Source: Drosophila miranda
Lineage: Eukaryota > Arthropoda > Insecta > Diptera > Drosophilidae
NCBI RefSeq assembly: GCF_003369915.1
Contig: NC_046676.1
Coordinates: 4,216,001-4,280,000 of the forward strand
Length of the DNA stretch: 64,000 nucleotides
Direction of reading: 5' to 3'
Shown: positions 1 to 12,091 of the stretch, one piece after another
Layout: every line of letters begins with the position of its first letter
Position numbering within the stretch: the first letter of the stretch is position 1
Notes under the pieces: generated by a model
Told to the model about the DNA's origin: nothing
Seen by the model: only the letters and a program-made list of their open reading frames with translations
The model's database searches: none
Made by a program: the position numbers and the translations under genes

Positions 1-490
1 CGGAGATGGAGACGGGCACGGGGAGAAGGAAATAGGAAATGTTATTGTCGCTGTTCAAAGCCCAACCCTTCGCCATCATCATCTCCATCATCATCTCCAT
101 CCTCATTCCATTCCATTCGATTTCGATTCCATTTCCATTTCCCGCCTTCGCTTGGGAAAGTTTTGGTATAAAACAAAAATCTGATTTACATGGGAGAGGA
201 AACAATGCGGCAGCTGATTGTGTGAGGGTGGGCTGTGGCAGAGGGGTAAAATCATTTACATCCATTCATGTGTGTGTTGGTGTGTGTTGTTGCAACAAAG
301 AACATTTCATGTTGAACAGATGTCGGAAGCCGCCGGCGCAGCCGTCCTACGTGTGGAAAAACTTGACACAATGCAAGCCCCAACCGGAGGGCAATGGGGG
401 GGCTCTGTGACATTGCCACTCTTATCTGGCCACGTTGTCAAAGTTGTGCGACAATGGCATCCAGTGCCGTGCATCCAGACACCTGTTGCC
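1..490. other. Unique sequence upstream of gene copy 1 (left edge of array)
   Basis: This stretch has no counterpart elsewhere in the window. It is low-complexity in places (ATC/TCC-rich near 70-150, TG-rich near 268-290) and I find no convincing coding region; the short open frames have no protein-like composition. A TATA-like TATAAAAC lies at 167-174. Homology to the other units begins at about 490 (CACCCAAGCCC), so this is best read as ancestral upstream DNA of the main gene, possibly holding its original promoter. That last point is inference. Confidence 0.6.
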
Positions 491-502
491 ACCCAAGCCC
501 AA

Positions 503-523
503 GTGGCAAGTGGCAAGTGGCAA
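503..523 (+). repeat. (GTGGCAA)3 heptamer repeat upstream of copy 1
   Basis: Three perfect GTGGCAA units are followed by GTAAAG. The same repeat is present before every copy, with two units before copies 3, 8 and 9, three before copies 1, 4, 5, 6 and 7, and four (one altered to GTCGCAA) before copy 2. It is the first shared sequence to the right of the array edge. Confidence 0.9.
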
Positions 524-667
524 GTAAAGAACTGACTCCGAAAAAATCCAAAAGCCGAAAACCCAATTCAGATCAAGCTGGCTGGGAGGCAGAACTTTCT
601 AATTGAGTTTTCTCTGTACCTTTTGAAAGATAATCTGAATTGGAACGAATCGTACCCAGATTGGAAT

Positions 668-3600
668 ATGATTTTCTTACAATTCTGGTGGACTCTGATG
701 GTGCTGGGTGGTTCCAAGTTGCTCCCGGCCGACTCGGAGCCGTCGAGCAGCGAGAAGTTGCGCAGTTTCAATCGGGCCGTGAAGGAGGCGCGCGGCAAGA
801 TTCAGGATCTCTACGGCCAGGATCAGTACCGAAGACAGCCCAGGCACACCATCGACGATATGCTGGCCAGCTTTGCCCAGACCAGCAGCGGAGAATCGGA
901 GGACAATGCCATGGCGGAGGCAGCCAACGCCTGGTATCGGGACTTCCAGACAGGCCACAAGAAATCACATACTGTCAGTAAACAGAGGGGCACGAACTAC
1001 GAAAGTAACTACTTGAAGGATATGCAGAGCACAGAGATCGGCAAGGTGAAGCAGAAGTACAAGGATACTGCGGTGGATCCCATCACTCTAGTGTTCGAGA
1101 CCACCATGGCTCCCTTTCAGTACGGTGGTAGCGGTCTCACCTACCTGGACATCAAGCTGAAGCAGGCCCAGGAGATTCTAAACGAGCATGAGAAGACTAG
1201 CAAAAGGGATCCATACCGGGTGAAGGAGTATCACAAGAAGGCAGAACTCAACGACGATCTACCGGAGTTTGAAAACAGGCCAGTGCCGGACGGGTTGTAT
1301 GAGCAAACATTGCTCCGGCTCGATTCGCCCAAATGGAGGCCGAACAATCTGTTGCACGAGGCCAACTACAAGCTGTCTAAGATCGAGCAGGAGGCCTCTG
1401 AGAACGCCCAACGGAAAATTCCGCCCAAGGGCAGGGGTTTGAACAAGCGCAGCTCCTATCACGGCTTCAATCCAATGAACGAGATCAAGCTAAAGACAAG
1501 CAACCGCCTCATGCTCAAGGGCATGGGACCCTCGCTGCCGAGCAATGCGCTGGTGGAGAGCCAGCATGCCCATCTCGTGGACGAACTGATAAAGCGCCGG
1601 GAGCGGAAAATGAGACGGGAGCAGGAGCAGCAGCAGGATCCAGATCTGTATCTGGATCATTATCAGGAACAGAATCAAGAGGGATACATGAGCGATGATG
1701 GTGAACGGCGGCAGCAGTACGATGGCCTCAGTCCGATGACCAACAAAATGAGGCAGTCTCCGGAGGTTGTATCCTCCGGTGGCCACAACATGTTGGATCT
1801 GCCACAGAGCTACGACTATCGCCTGCCCCCGTACGATCGCTTCCATGCTCTCAGCCAGCGGCAGATGCCCAACATGGTCGACTACTTGCACCCCAATCGC
1901 AGGTCCGTTGGGGACCCGGGACGCTACAAGCGGGAGCATACCTTAAATATGACCCTGGCAACGACAGCGAAGGTGGCCGTGAATGAGTCAGGAACTAAGG
2001 CCGAGCAGCTGGACATCCCGAGTGTGCCTGCGCTCAAGGAAAGTGAACCAAAAGTCGAAGAACAACAGGATGTCAAAGTGGAGCCGGATAAAGAGCCAAT
2101 CGACAGCAAGGTGGTGGGTAAAGCTACTGCTTTCGAAAAGGTGCAAGTCGAGGCTGAAGCAAAGTCACTGAAAGTGAGAACGGACATTGAGGTTAAGCCT
2201 ACGGAACCTACAGAGCTGAAAGATGATGCTGTATCTGTATCTGAGGCGGACATTTCAACAAAGCCGGAGGTGGGCGAAAGTGCTCAGGACTCTGCTGTTA
2301 AGGTGGAAAGCATCGAGGCCAAGACAAGGCTAGAAACAGATGCCATCTCTGAAGCCGAGGGTAGCCTGGAGACCCAGAATAAGTCAAACAGCCATGCCGT
2401 CCTACAATCGGTACTTGAACAGCCACAGGTTCAGGAGAAGTCCCAGGCGGCAGCCAGCATTAAAGATGCAGTGCTGCAGGAGAGCATCAAGCTGACTGTG
2501 GAGGAGTCGTTCACGTCCAGGCCAGCCGATGAGGTTTCCGCAGAGCCTGAGAGATCAAAAATAGCACCAGGTACTCCCCATTTGCCCAATCCCGATGCAG
2601 TGGTCAAACTTCTGGCCAATGAGCTGTCGCATTTTAGTGGCGACAAAGATCGCAACAAGCGGCACATCCAAAGCCTACGTCGTCGCTGGTCTCCCAGGAA
2701 AAACCGGCGCTCCAAACGGTCCATCGGAGAAGAGCAGCAGCCCCCGGAATGCCCCGAGAGAACCAAGCGCATGGCTGCTCCTCTGCTGGACGACCTGGAG
2801 GACCACAATGGGAATCACTTGCATTTTGGAGACCTTGGAAGTGGCCTTCTTATGTCCGATGTCGAGGAAGAGACCGATCCTTACGGCGAGGTCGAGGCCA
2901 GTCTCTATGATGCTTCTAGCGTTCAGGTGCCCATGATGAATCAGCGAGCTAATGGAGTCTACCAGTTAACGCAGCAGCCTCTGCAGATACCACAGCAACA
3001 GCAGCCGCAGCAGCAACAACAGCAGCAGCAACAGCAGCAGCAGCAGCAGCAACAACAGCAGCAACAGCAGCAGCAACAGCAGCCGCAACAGCTACAGCAA
3101 CCCTCCAATTTAAAGGCCAGCTTCAATTTGACTAACTTTTTTAATGAGCTTCAGAAGCTGCAAAAGAATCGTCCGCTTCAGCTGCAAGAGAATCGTCCAG
3201 CGCAGCAGCAGCAACAACAAAAACTGCAGCAGCAACAGCAGCAGTCACCGATTCAGCATCAATATCTGCCAAAACAGCAACACTTTCCACAGAAGCCATA
3301 TCTGCCAAAACAGCAATACCTGCCACCTCAGCAACAGGCACCTCTACAGACCCAGCAAAAGCAGCTGATAGCGCCGCCGCTAATGAAGCAATCCGCAGTC
3401 CATCGATACTTTGGTCCTTTCTTTAACAAGCAGGTCAAGAACAACATGTTGTCCACAGTGGATCCATGCATTACATAAGTTGAACCACTGACGCGGCCCT
3501 CAGTGTCCATAACCATTGATCCCAATTGCATATCAATTACAACGCCCGTCCCCAACATGATGACGGAGTCGACTACACCAGGGTTTGGTGGAAACAAAAC

Positions 3601-4856
3601 GAGTATTCCATCCATGACGAATACTACCGATACGTCAACGAATGCAACGGACTCAGGAGGGGCTGATCAGGGTAAAACTTCTGGACCTGCTGTGCCGACC
3701 GGCGATGTCTGCTATAAACCAGATGCCCTGAGGTTGAACGTGTCCATCAACGCGAACGTGTGCGGGGATCCAAAGACAAAACAGTTCTATGGCAACGGAT
3801 CAATCAACATGCAGCCAGCCTTCGATCAGATGAACACCGACTTGATGCTTGATTGGGCGGATTCGGCGGATTCGGCGGATTCGGCGGATTCGGCAGAGCA
3901 CGGGAGTGACGATACTTTAATGCAGAATGATGATCGATATGCACGCGAAGCGGGTAGAAATTGGAGGGATAATACCGGCCACAGAAGGAATAATAGGTGT
4001 GGCAAAGAGAAGTCCAAGGGGAAAAAGGAGTACAAGCCAGAATCGAGCAAATGGTAAGTAGTACGAGATCCTGTATGGAATGTTCCTTTGTTCACATCCA
4101 CATCACATTTCTTCTTGCAGTAGTGGAAATGCCGAATCCTGTGATGACAGCTTGGAGAAGCTTATAACTGGCAAAACGTCGGAGGACATTGTGTCGGCCG
4201 TGTTTGAGGCAGTCAGCAATGATCCGGGCATGGATCGTCTGTTGGCCGTGCTGGAGCGCAATCGCAAGGGCTCCCTCAAGAAGCCCAAAAACTTCTATCA
4301 GATCCGGAATGACAAAAACGATCAGTACCTGCATCAGACGGAGACCATGGTGCGGGAGACCATGGCGGCCATTAGCGACATCATCGACAAGCAGGTGCGG
4401 GTTCGGTCCTGCATTCCCTTGCGCCCAGACCTGAGTGAGTTCTTCGACCTCATCCTGAAGACTATGGATGAGCAGAAGAAGTGCCGCGAGAAGCGAGAGA
4501 ACGCGCCGAGTGGTCTGGCCGACAACTTCAACCAGGATGTGGGTTTACTCGATAGCGACAAGATTGATTCCCGGTCTCGCATCGTCAAGAAACTGCTGCG
4601 TCAGTACGAGGAGCTTCCACTGGCAGATCAGCGTTCGGCGGCCAATGTCCGAGATGAACTTCTCATGGACCTCATGTACCTCCGCAAAATGGCAGACTCC
4701 GTGGAGCGCAGGCAGCGAAATGCCAAGCTGCAGGAGGTGCTGCGGCAGACCAGCATGAACAACGAGTACTCGCCTCGCTTCATCAAGCTGGTGAAGACCG
4801 CAGAGCTCTTCAAGGAGGCGGGCGAGCAGCAGGCTAGGGCCTTTGTGGGACTCTAA
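668..4856 (+). pseudogene. Copy 1 of the amplified secreted-protein gene (nonsense in exon 1)
   Basis: Exon 1 is 668-4053, the intron 4054-4120 (67 bp) and exon 2 4121-4856. The frame is open from ATG except for a TAA at 3476-3478 where other copies read CAA (Gln), so the predicted product stops after 936 residues, before the cysteine module and all of exon 2. Downstream sequence stays in frame and exon 2 is intact, so only one base change disables it. Copy 2 has the same TAA. The SAD repeat near 3857 has four units, as in copy 6. This is the only copy with the unique upstream region. A stable truncated protein or stop-codon readthrough cannot be excluded. Confidence 0.85.
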
Positions 4857-4868
4857 GGTGGTTATTTT

Positions 4869-5804
4869 TATACCCGATACTCAAAATGAGTATTGGGGTA
4901 TATTAGATTTGTGGTAAAAGTGGATGTGTGTAACGTCCAGAAGGAATCGTTTCCGACCCCATAAAGTATATATATTCTTGATCAGCATCAATAGCCGAGT
5001 CGATTGAGCCATGTCTGTCTGTCCGTCTGTCCGTCCGTCCGTCTGTCCGTCTGTCCGTCCCCTTCAGCGCCTAGTGCTCAAAGACTATAAGAGCTAGAGC
5101 AACGATGTTTTGGATCCAGACTTCTGTGATATGTCACTGCTACAAAAATATTTCAAAACTTCGCCCCGCCCACTTCCGCCCCCACAAAGAACGAAAATCT
5201 GTGGCATCCACAATTTTAAAGATACGAGAAAACCAAAAACGCAGAATCGTAGAGAATGACCATATCTTTTAGACTGCGGAATTTGAATAAGATCGTATTA
5301 TTATTATAGCCAGCATCAAGAAAACAATTTCATTTTTTCTCGCCCTGTCTCTCTCTAACACACACGTAGCATAGCCGGCTTTGCTTAGAGTAAAACATTA
5401 GCGCCTAGATCTCAGAGACTACAAAAGCTAGAGCAACCAAATTTGGTATCCACACTCCTAATATATCGGACCGAGACGAGTTTATTTCAAAATTTAGCCA
5501 CACCCCCTTCCGCCCCCGCAAAGGACGAAAATCTGGGGATATTCAAAAATCTCAGAGACTATTAAGGCTAGAGTAACCAAATTTGGTATCCGCACTCCTG
5601 TTAGATCTAACTATAAAACGTGTATCTCAAAATTTCGCCCCACCCCCTTCCGCCAACACAAAGGACGAAAATCTGTTGCATCCACAATATTGCACATTCG
5701 AGAAAACTAAAAACGCAGAATCATAGATAATGACCATACTGACTTAGTATCGGGTATAACCGTAGAGTTGCGGTGTCCGCAGCAACTCACAACGTTCCCC
5801 CTCG
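4869..5804 (+). mobile_element. HINE 1 (DINE-1/SGM-like non-autonomous Helitron), 3'-UTR site
   Basis: It begins TATACCCGATACTC with a short internal palindrome (…TGAGTATTGGGGTAT). A GTCC/GTCT microsatellite lies near 5010-5060. It ends with TATCGGGTATA, a GAGTTGC…GCAACTC hairpin and CCCCCTCG. There is no coding capacity and no target duplication. It sits 12 bp after the copy 1 stop, in a T-rich site that is empty in most other copies. Compared with HINE 2 it lacks about 180 bp before the 3' terminus. Confidence 0.85.
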
Positions 5805-6047
5805 TTTTATTTGTTTATTTTTTCGTTAAGTTTATTTTACTATTAAATAACATTCTAAATGTCAAATTAAAATTCGTTCTTTAGTCTATTAGAACTTTAG
5901 TCAGAGATTAGAGAAATCGTCCAACTGGCGCTTAAAAGCGCTACCGCGAGAGTAGAGAAGAATAGAGAAAATTTAATGATTTAATGTTGAACCAATCGGT
6001 TAAACAGATTACCTTTGAGTTATTCTTTTGGGATATCAATAGTTTAT
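5805..6047 (+). other. 3' tail of the unit between HINE 1 and HINE 2
   Basis: This AT-rich stretch corresponds to the ordinary post-stop sequence of the other copies. It contains ATTAAATAAC, a possible variant poly(A) signal, and a perfect GCGCTT/AAGCGC inverted repeat. I see no gene in it. Confidence 0.6.
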
Positions 6048-7161
6048 TATACCCGATACTCAAAATGAGTATTGGGGTATATTCGATTTTTGGTAAAAGT
6101 GGATGTGTGTAACGTCCAGAAGGAATCGTTTCCGACCCCATAAAGTATATATATTCTTGATCAGCATCAATAGCCGAGTCGATTGAGCCATGTCTGTCTG
6201 TCCGTCTGTCCGTCCGTCCGTCTGTCCGTCCGTCCGTCCCCTTCAGCGCCTAGTGCTCAAAGACTATAAGAGCTAGAGCAACGATGTTTTGGATCCAGAC
6301 TTCTGTGATATGTCACTGCTACAAAAATAGTTCAAAACTTCGCCCCGCCCACTTCCGCCCCCACAAAGGACGAAAATCTGTGGCATCCACAATTTTAAAG
6401 ATACGAGAAAACCAAAAACGCAGAATCGTAGAGAATGACCATATCTTTTAGACTGCGGAATTTGAATAAGATCGTATTATTATTATAGCCAGCATCAAGA
6501 AAACAATTTCATTTTTTCTCGCCCTGTCTCTCTCTAACACACACGTAGCATAGCCGGCTTTGCTTAGAGTAAAACATTAGCGCCTAGATCTCAGAGACTA
6601 CAAAAGCTAGAGCAACCAAATTTGGTATCCACACTCCTAATATATCGGACCGAGACGAGTTTGTTTCAAAATTTCGCCACAACCCCTTCCGCCCCCGCAA
6701 AGGACGAAAATCTGGGGATATTCACAAATCTCAGAGACTATTAAGGCTAGAGTAACCAAATTTGGTATCCGCACTCCTGTTAGATCTAACTATAAAACGT
6801 GTATCTCAAAATTTCGCCCCACCCTCTTCCGCCCACACAAAGGACGAAAATCTGTTGCATCCACAATATTGAGGATACGAGAAAACTAAAAACGCAGAAT
6901 CATAGATAATGACCATATCTATCAGATTGCTGAATCTGGATCAGATCAGATCATTTTTATAGCCAATAGGAACAAATCAATTTGCAGTGGCTACGCAGCG
7001 CCCGACGTCACGCTCAGACTGATTTTCTGTCTCTCTCGCACGCACTCTTTGTCGTGTCGTTCAATATTAGCGGCGTCTGCCGGAGGAGAGCCATACTGAC
7101 TTAGTATCGGGTATAACCGTAGAGTTGCGGTGTCCGCAGCAACTCACAACGTTCCCCCTCG
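6048..7161 (+). mobile_element. HINE 2, full-length, shared spacer site
   Basis: Full-length element (~1.11 kb) with the TATACCCGATACTC start, the GTCC/GTCT microsatellite near 6190-6240, and the 3' TATCGGGTATA plus hairpin plus CCCCCTCG end. The left flank CAATAGTTTAT and right flank TTTTATTTGC match those of HINEs 3/4, 5 and 8. The site is empty in the spacers after copies 4, 5 and 6. Confidence 0.88.
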
Positions 7162-7266
7162 TTTTTATTTGCATTTGAAATTCGATATATTCACATTTAC
7201 CAAATTAATAGTAGTTTTATTTTATGTCACTCACTTTAACCGACTGTCAAGATAAACACGTATAAG
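7162..7266 (+). promoter_or_regulatory. Conserved region upstream of the small ORF (candidate promoter/5' UTR)
   Basis: About 105 bp, AT-rich, nearly identical before all eight small ORFs, including GATATATTCAC and TTTTATTTTATG. The conservation may simply reflect recent duplication. If the main genes of units 2-9 have lost their own distal promoter, this is the nearest candidate driver. That is inference; no core promoter motif is decisive. Confidence 0.3.
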
Positions 7267-7710
7267 ATGCAGGTTTCATTGCTGCATCGATGCACCAAGA
7301 TGGTGTTGCTGAAGAAGCAGGTGAGGCGCAAGGGCTGGCACCTGAGGAGCTACAGACACCAGGCCTATCGGCGGCTGCGCATGATGAGCCAGATCCGCGA
7401 TGAGCTGCTCCGTAAGGTGCGCAAAGCAATAGAGGCCAGGCAGAGAGATATGGAACAGGTGCAAAGGGATCAGGCAAGGCATGAGGTCGCCAGAACGGTA
7501 GCCACATACAAGAGATGGCTGCACAGTTGGTCCAAGTCGCTGTTGTCGCAACGCCGGCTGATCGTGCAGCAGAGGCAGGAGGAACGCAACCAAGCCCAAG
7601 TGGCAAGTCGCAAGTGGCAAGTGGCAAGTAAAGAACTGACTCCGAAAAAATCCAAAAGCCGAAAACCCAATTCAGATCAAGCTGGCTGGGAGGCAGAACT
7701 TTCTAATTGA
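7267..7710 (+). CDS. Small basic ORF before copy 2 (147 aa, probable truncated/chimeric gene)
   Basis: Residues 1-106 form a strongly basic, Arg/Gln-rich, probably helical segment that starts MQVSLLHRCTK and includes RRLRMMSQIRDELL. From about residue 107 the frame enters the GTGGCAA repeat and then main-gene leader sequence, so the C-terminus is not original. With four heptamers here the frame continues to an ELSN end, giving the longest version in the window. No family is recognised. The stop lies 61 bp before the ATG of copy 2. It could be a 5' gene fragment, a dicistronic first cistron, or a real small protein. CAG|GTGAGG near codon 18 and CC|GTAAGG further on resemble splice donors, so the original gene may have had introns. 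Confidence 0.5.
   Translation: MQVSLLHRCTKMVLLKKQVRRKGWHLRSYRHQAYRRLRMMSQIRDELLRKVRKAIEARQRDMEQVQRDQARHEVARTVATYKRWLHSWSKSLLSQRRLIVQQRQEERNQAQVASRKWQVASKELTPKKSKSRKPNSDQAGWEAELSN
7600..7627 (+). repeat. (GTGGCAA)4, one unit GTCGCAA
   Basis: Four-unit version of the heptamer repeat. Because the unit is 7 bp, each gain or loss shifts the reading frame of the overlapping small ORF. Confidence 0.85.
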
Positions 7711-7771
7711 GTTTTCTCTGTACCTTTTGAAAGATAATCTGAATTGGAACGAATCGTACCCAGATTGGAAT

Positions 7772-10700
7772 ATGATTTTCGTACAATTCTGGTGGACTCT
7801 GATGGTGCTGGGTGGTTCCAAGTTGCTCCCGGCCGACTCGGAGCCGTCGAGCAGCGAGAAATTGCGCAGTTTCAATCGGGCCGTGAAGGAGGCGCGCGGC
7901 AAGATTCAGGATCTCTACGGCCAGGATCAGTACCGAAGACAGCCCAGGCACACCATCGACGATATGCTGGCCAGCTTTGCCCAGACCAGCAGCGGAGAAT
8001 CGGAGGACAATGCCATGGCGGAGGCAGCCAACGCCTGGTATCGGGACTTCCAGACAGGCCACAAGAAATCACATACTGTCAGTAAACAGAGGGGCACGAA
8101 CTACGAAAGTAACTACTTGAAGTATATGCAGAACACAGAGATCGGCAAGGTGAAGCAGAAGTACAAGGATACTGCGGTGGATCCCATCATTCTAGTGTTC
8201 GAGACCACCATGGCTCCCTTTCAGTACGGTGGTAGCGGTCTCACCTACCTGGACATCAAGCTGAAGCAGGCCCAGGAGATTCTAAACGAGCATGAGAAGA
8301 CTAGCAAAAGGGATCCATACCGGGTGAAGGAGTATCACAAGAAGGCAGAACTCAACGACGATCTACCGGAGTTTGAAAACAGGCCAGTGCCGGACGGGTT
8401 GTATGAGCAAACATTGCTCCGGCTCGATTCGCCCAAATGGAGGCCGAACAATCTGTTGCACGAGGCCAACTACAAGCTGTCTAAGATCGAGCAGGAGGCC
8501 TCTGAGAACGCCCAACGGAAAATTCCGCCCAAGGGCAGGGGTTTGAACAAGCGCAGCTCCTATCACGGCTTCAATCCAATGAACGAGATCAAGCTAAAGA
8601 CAAGCAACCGCCTCATGCTCAAGGGCATGGGACCCTCGCTGCCGAGCAATGCGCTGGTGGAGAGCCAGCATGCCCATCTCGTGGACGAACTGATAAAGCG
8701 CCGGGAGCGGAAAATGAGACGGGAGCAGGAGCAGCAGCAGGATCCAGATCTGTATCTGGATCATTATCAGGAACAGAATCAAGAGGGATACATGAGCGAT
8801 GATGGTGAACGGCGGCAGCAGTACGATGGCCTCAGTCCGATGACCAACAAAATGAGGCAGTCTCCGGAGGTTGTATCCTCCGGTGGCCACAACATGTTGG
8901 ATCTGCCACAGAGCTACGACTATCGCCTGCCCCCGTACGATCGCTTCCATGCTCTCAGCCAGCGGCAGATGCCCAACATGGTCGACTACTTGCACCCCAA
9001 TCGCAGGTCCGTTGGGGACCCGGGACGCTACAAGCGGGAGCATACCTTAAATATGACCCTGGCAACGACAGCGAAGGTGGCCGTGAATGAGTCAGGAACT
9101 AAGGCCGAGCAGCTGGACATCCCGAGTGTGCCTGCGCTCAAGGAAAGTGAACCAAAAGTCGAAGAACAACAGGATGTCAAAGTGGAGCCGGATAAAGAGC
9201 CAATCGACAGCAAGGTGGTGGGTAAAGCTACTGCTTTCGAAAAGGTGCAAGTCGAGGCTGAAGCAAAGTCACTGAAAGTGAGAACGGACATTGAGGTTAA
9301 GCCTACGGAACCTACAGAGCTGAAAGATGATGCTGTATCTGTATCTGAGGCGGACATTTCAACAAAGCCGGAGGTGGGCGAAAGTGCTCAGGACTCTGCT
9401 GTTAAGGTGGAAAGCATCGAGGCCAAGACAAGGCTAGAAACAGATGCCATCTCTGAAGCCGAGGGTAGCCTGGAGACCCAGAATAAGTCAAACAGCCATG
9501 CCGTCCTACAATCGGTACTTGAACAGCCACAGGTTCAGGAGAAGTCCCAGGCGGCAGCCAGCATTAAAGATGCAGTGCTGCAGGAGAGCATCAAGCTGAC
9601 TGTGGAGGAGTCGTTCACGTCCAGGCCAGCCGATGAGGTTTCCGAAGAGCCTGAGAGATCAAAAATAGCACCAGGTACTCCCCATTTGCCCAATCCCGAT
9701 GCAGTGGTCAAACTTCTGGCCAATGAGCTGTCGCATTTTAGTGGCGACAAAGATCGCAACAAGCGGCACATCCAAAGCCTACGTCGTCGCTGGTCTCCCA
9801 GGAAAAACCGGCGCTCCAAACGGTCCATCGGAGAAGAGCAGCAGCCCCCGGAATGCCCCGAGAGAACCAAGCGCATGGCTGCTCCTCTGCTGGACGACCT
9901 GGAGGACCACAATGGGAATCACTTGCATTTTGGAGACCTTGGAAGTGGCCTTCTTATGTCCGATGTCGAGGAAGAGACCGATCCTTACGGCGAGGTCGAG
10001 GCCAGTCTGTATGATGCTTCTAGCGTTCAGGTGCCCATGATGAATCAGCGAGCTAATGGAGTCTACCAGTTAACGCAGCAGCCTCTGCAGATACCACAGC
10101 AACAGCAGCCGCAGCAGCAACAACAGCAGCAGCAACAGCAGCAGCAGCAGCAGCAACAACAGCAGCAACAGCAGCAGCAACAGCAGCCGCAACAGCTACA
10201 GCAACCCTCCAATTTAAAGGCCAGCTTCAATTTGACTAACTTTTTTAATGAGCTTCAGAAGCTGCAAAAGAATCGTCCGCTTCAGCTGCAAGAGAATCGT
10301 CCAGCGCAGCAGCAGCAACAACAAAAACTGCAGCAGCAACAGCAGCAGTCACCGATTCAGCATCAATATCTGCCAAAACAGCAACACTTTCCACAGAAGC
10401 CATATCTGCCAAAACAGCAATACCTGCCACCTCAGCAACAGGCACCTCTACAGACCCAGCAAAAGCAGCTGATAGCGCCGCCGCTAATGAAGCAATCCGC
10501 AGTCCATCGATACTTTGGTCCTTTCTTTAACAAGCAGGTCAAGAACAACATGTTGTCCACAGTGGATCCATGCATTACATAAGTTGAACCACTGACGCGG
10601 CCCTCAGTGTCCATAATCATTGATCCCAATTGCATATCAATTACAACGCCCGTCCCCAACATGATGACGGAGTCGACTACACCAGGGTTTGGTGGAAACA

Positions 10701-11896
10701 AAACGAGTATTCCATCCATGACGAATACTACCGATACGTCAACGAATGCAACGGACTCAGGAGGGGCTGATCAGGGTAAAACTTCTGGACCTGCTGTGCC
10801 GACCGGCGATGTCTGCTATAAACCAGATGCCCTGAGGTTGAACGTGTCCATCAACGCGAACGTGTGCGGGGATCCAAAGACAAAACAGTTCTATGGCAAC
10901 GGATCAATCAACATGCAGCCAGCCTTCGATCAGATGAACACCGACTTGATGCTTGATTGGGCGGATTCGGCGGATTCGGCAGAGCACGGGAGTGACGATA
11001 CTTTAATGCAGAATGATGATCGATATGCACGCGAAGCGGGTAGAAATTGGAGGGATAATACCGGCCACAGAAGGAATAATAGGTGGGGCAAAGAGAAGTC
11101 CAAGGGGAAAAAGGAGTACAAGCCAGAATCGAGCAAATGGTAAGTAGTACGAGATCCTGTATGGAATGTTCCTTTGTTCACATCCACATCACATCTCTTC
11201 TTGCAGTAGTGGAAATGCCGAATCCTGTGATGACAGCTTGGAGAAGCTTATAACTGGCAAAACGTCGGAGGACATTGTGTCGGCCGTGTTTGAGGCAGTC
11301 AGCAATGATCCGGGCATGGATCGTCTGTTGGCCGTGCTGGAGCGCAATCGCAAGGGCTCCCTCAAGAAGCCCAAAAACTTCTATCAGATCCGGAATGACA
11401 AAAACGATCAGTACCTGCATCAGACGGAGACCATGGTGCGGGAGACCATGGCGGCCATTAGCGACATCATCGACAAGCAGGTGCGGGTTCGGTCCTGCAT
11501 TCCCTTGCGCCCAGACCTGAGTGAGTTCTTCGACCTCATCCTGAAGACTATGGATGAGCAGAAGAAGTGCCGCGAGAAGCGAGAGAACGCGCCGAGTGGT
11601 CTGGCCGACGACTTCAACCAGGATGTGGGCTTACTCGATAGCGACAAGATTGATTCCCGGTCTCGCATCGTCAAGAAACTGCTGCGTCAGTACGAGGAGC
11701 TCCCACTGGCAGATCAGCGTTCGGCGGCCAATGTCCGAGATGAACTTCTCATGGACCTTATGTACCTCCGCAAAATGGCAGACTCCGTGGAGCGCAGGCA
11801 GCGAAATGCCAAGCTGCAGGCATCAAGCTGGTGAAGACCGCAGAGCTCTTCAAGGAGGCGGGCGAGCAGCAGGCTAGGGCCTTTGTGGGACTCTAA
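7772..11896 (+). pseudogene. Copy 2 of the amplified gene (nonsense plus 46-bp deletion)
   Basis: Exon 1 is 7772-11139, the intron 11140-11206, and exon 2 starts at 11207. It carries the same CAA-to-TAA change as copy 1 (10580-10582), giving a 936-residue product. Exon 2 also lacks about 46 bp after CTGCAGG near 11820, which shifts the frame to a TGA at 11832-11834; the ancestral stop would be 11894-11896. It is otherwise very close to copy 1 (shared YGEVEAS, shared poly-Q layout), suggesting recent duplication or conversion between the two. Confidence 0.85.
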
Positions 11897-12091
11897 GGTG
11901 GTTATTTTATTATTTGTTTATTTTTTCGTTGAGTTTATTTTACTATTAAATAACATTCTAAATGTCAAATTAAAATTCGTTCTTTAGTCTATTAGAACTT
12001 TAGTCAGAGATTAGAGAAATCGTCCAACTGGCGCTTAAAAGCGCTACCGCGAGAGTAGAGAAGAATAGAGAAAATTTAATGATTTATTGTG
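11897..12091 (+). other. 3' tail of copy 2, interrupted by a CR1-like element
   Basis: This is the normal post-stop tail (possible poly(A) signal ATTAAA, GCGCTT/AAGCGC palindrome) up to GATTTA. After the inserted element the tail resumes at 15830 (ATGTTGAACC) with no base lost and no clear target duplication. I see no gene. Confidence 0.6.

Noticed and set aside
1-410. A protein gene in the left-edge region
   Set aside because: Composition is low-complexity and no codon-like constraint or splice structure can be supported.
623-667. A longer main ORF beginning at TTG upstream of the ATG
   Set aside because: TTG is not a normal start in an animal gene. The ATG at 668 (and equivalents) begins a clear signal peptide; the upstream 15 codons are leader.
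1490-1939. Long antisense ORFs opposite the main gene, recurring in each copy
   Set aside because: They are mirrors of the biased sense codons, repeat only because the gene repeats, and have no protein-like features of their own.
4080-4120. Exon 2 as a separate gene starting at ATG upstream of the acceptor
   Set aside because: The sequence between is a well-formed 67-bp intron, and exon 1 and exon 2 join in frame at a Cys codon; the apparent N-terminus is intron translation.
5010-5060. GTCC/GTCT repeats as a CRISPR-like array
   Set aside because: Simple microsatellite inside a HINE, with no spacers and in a eukaryotic genome.
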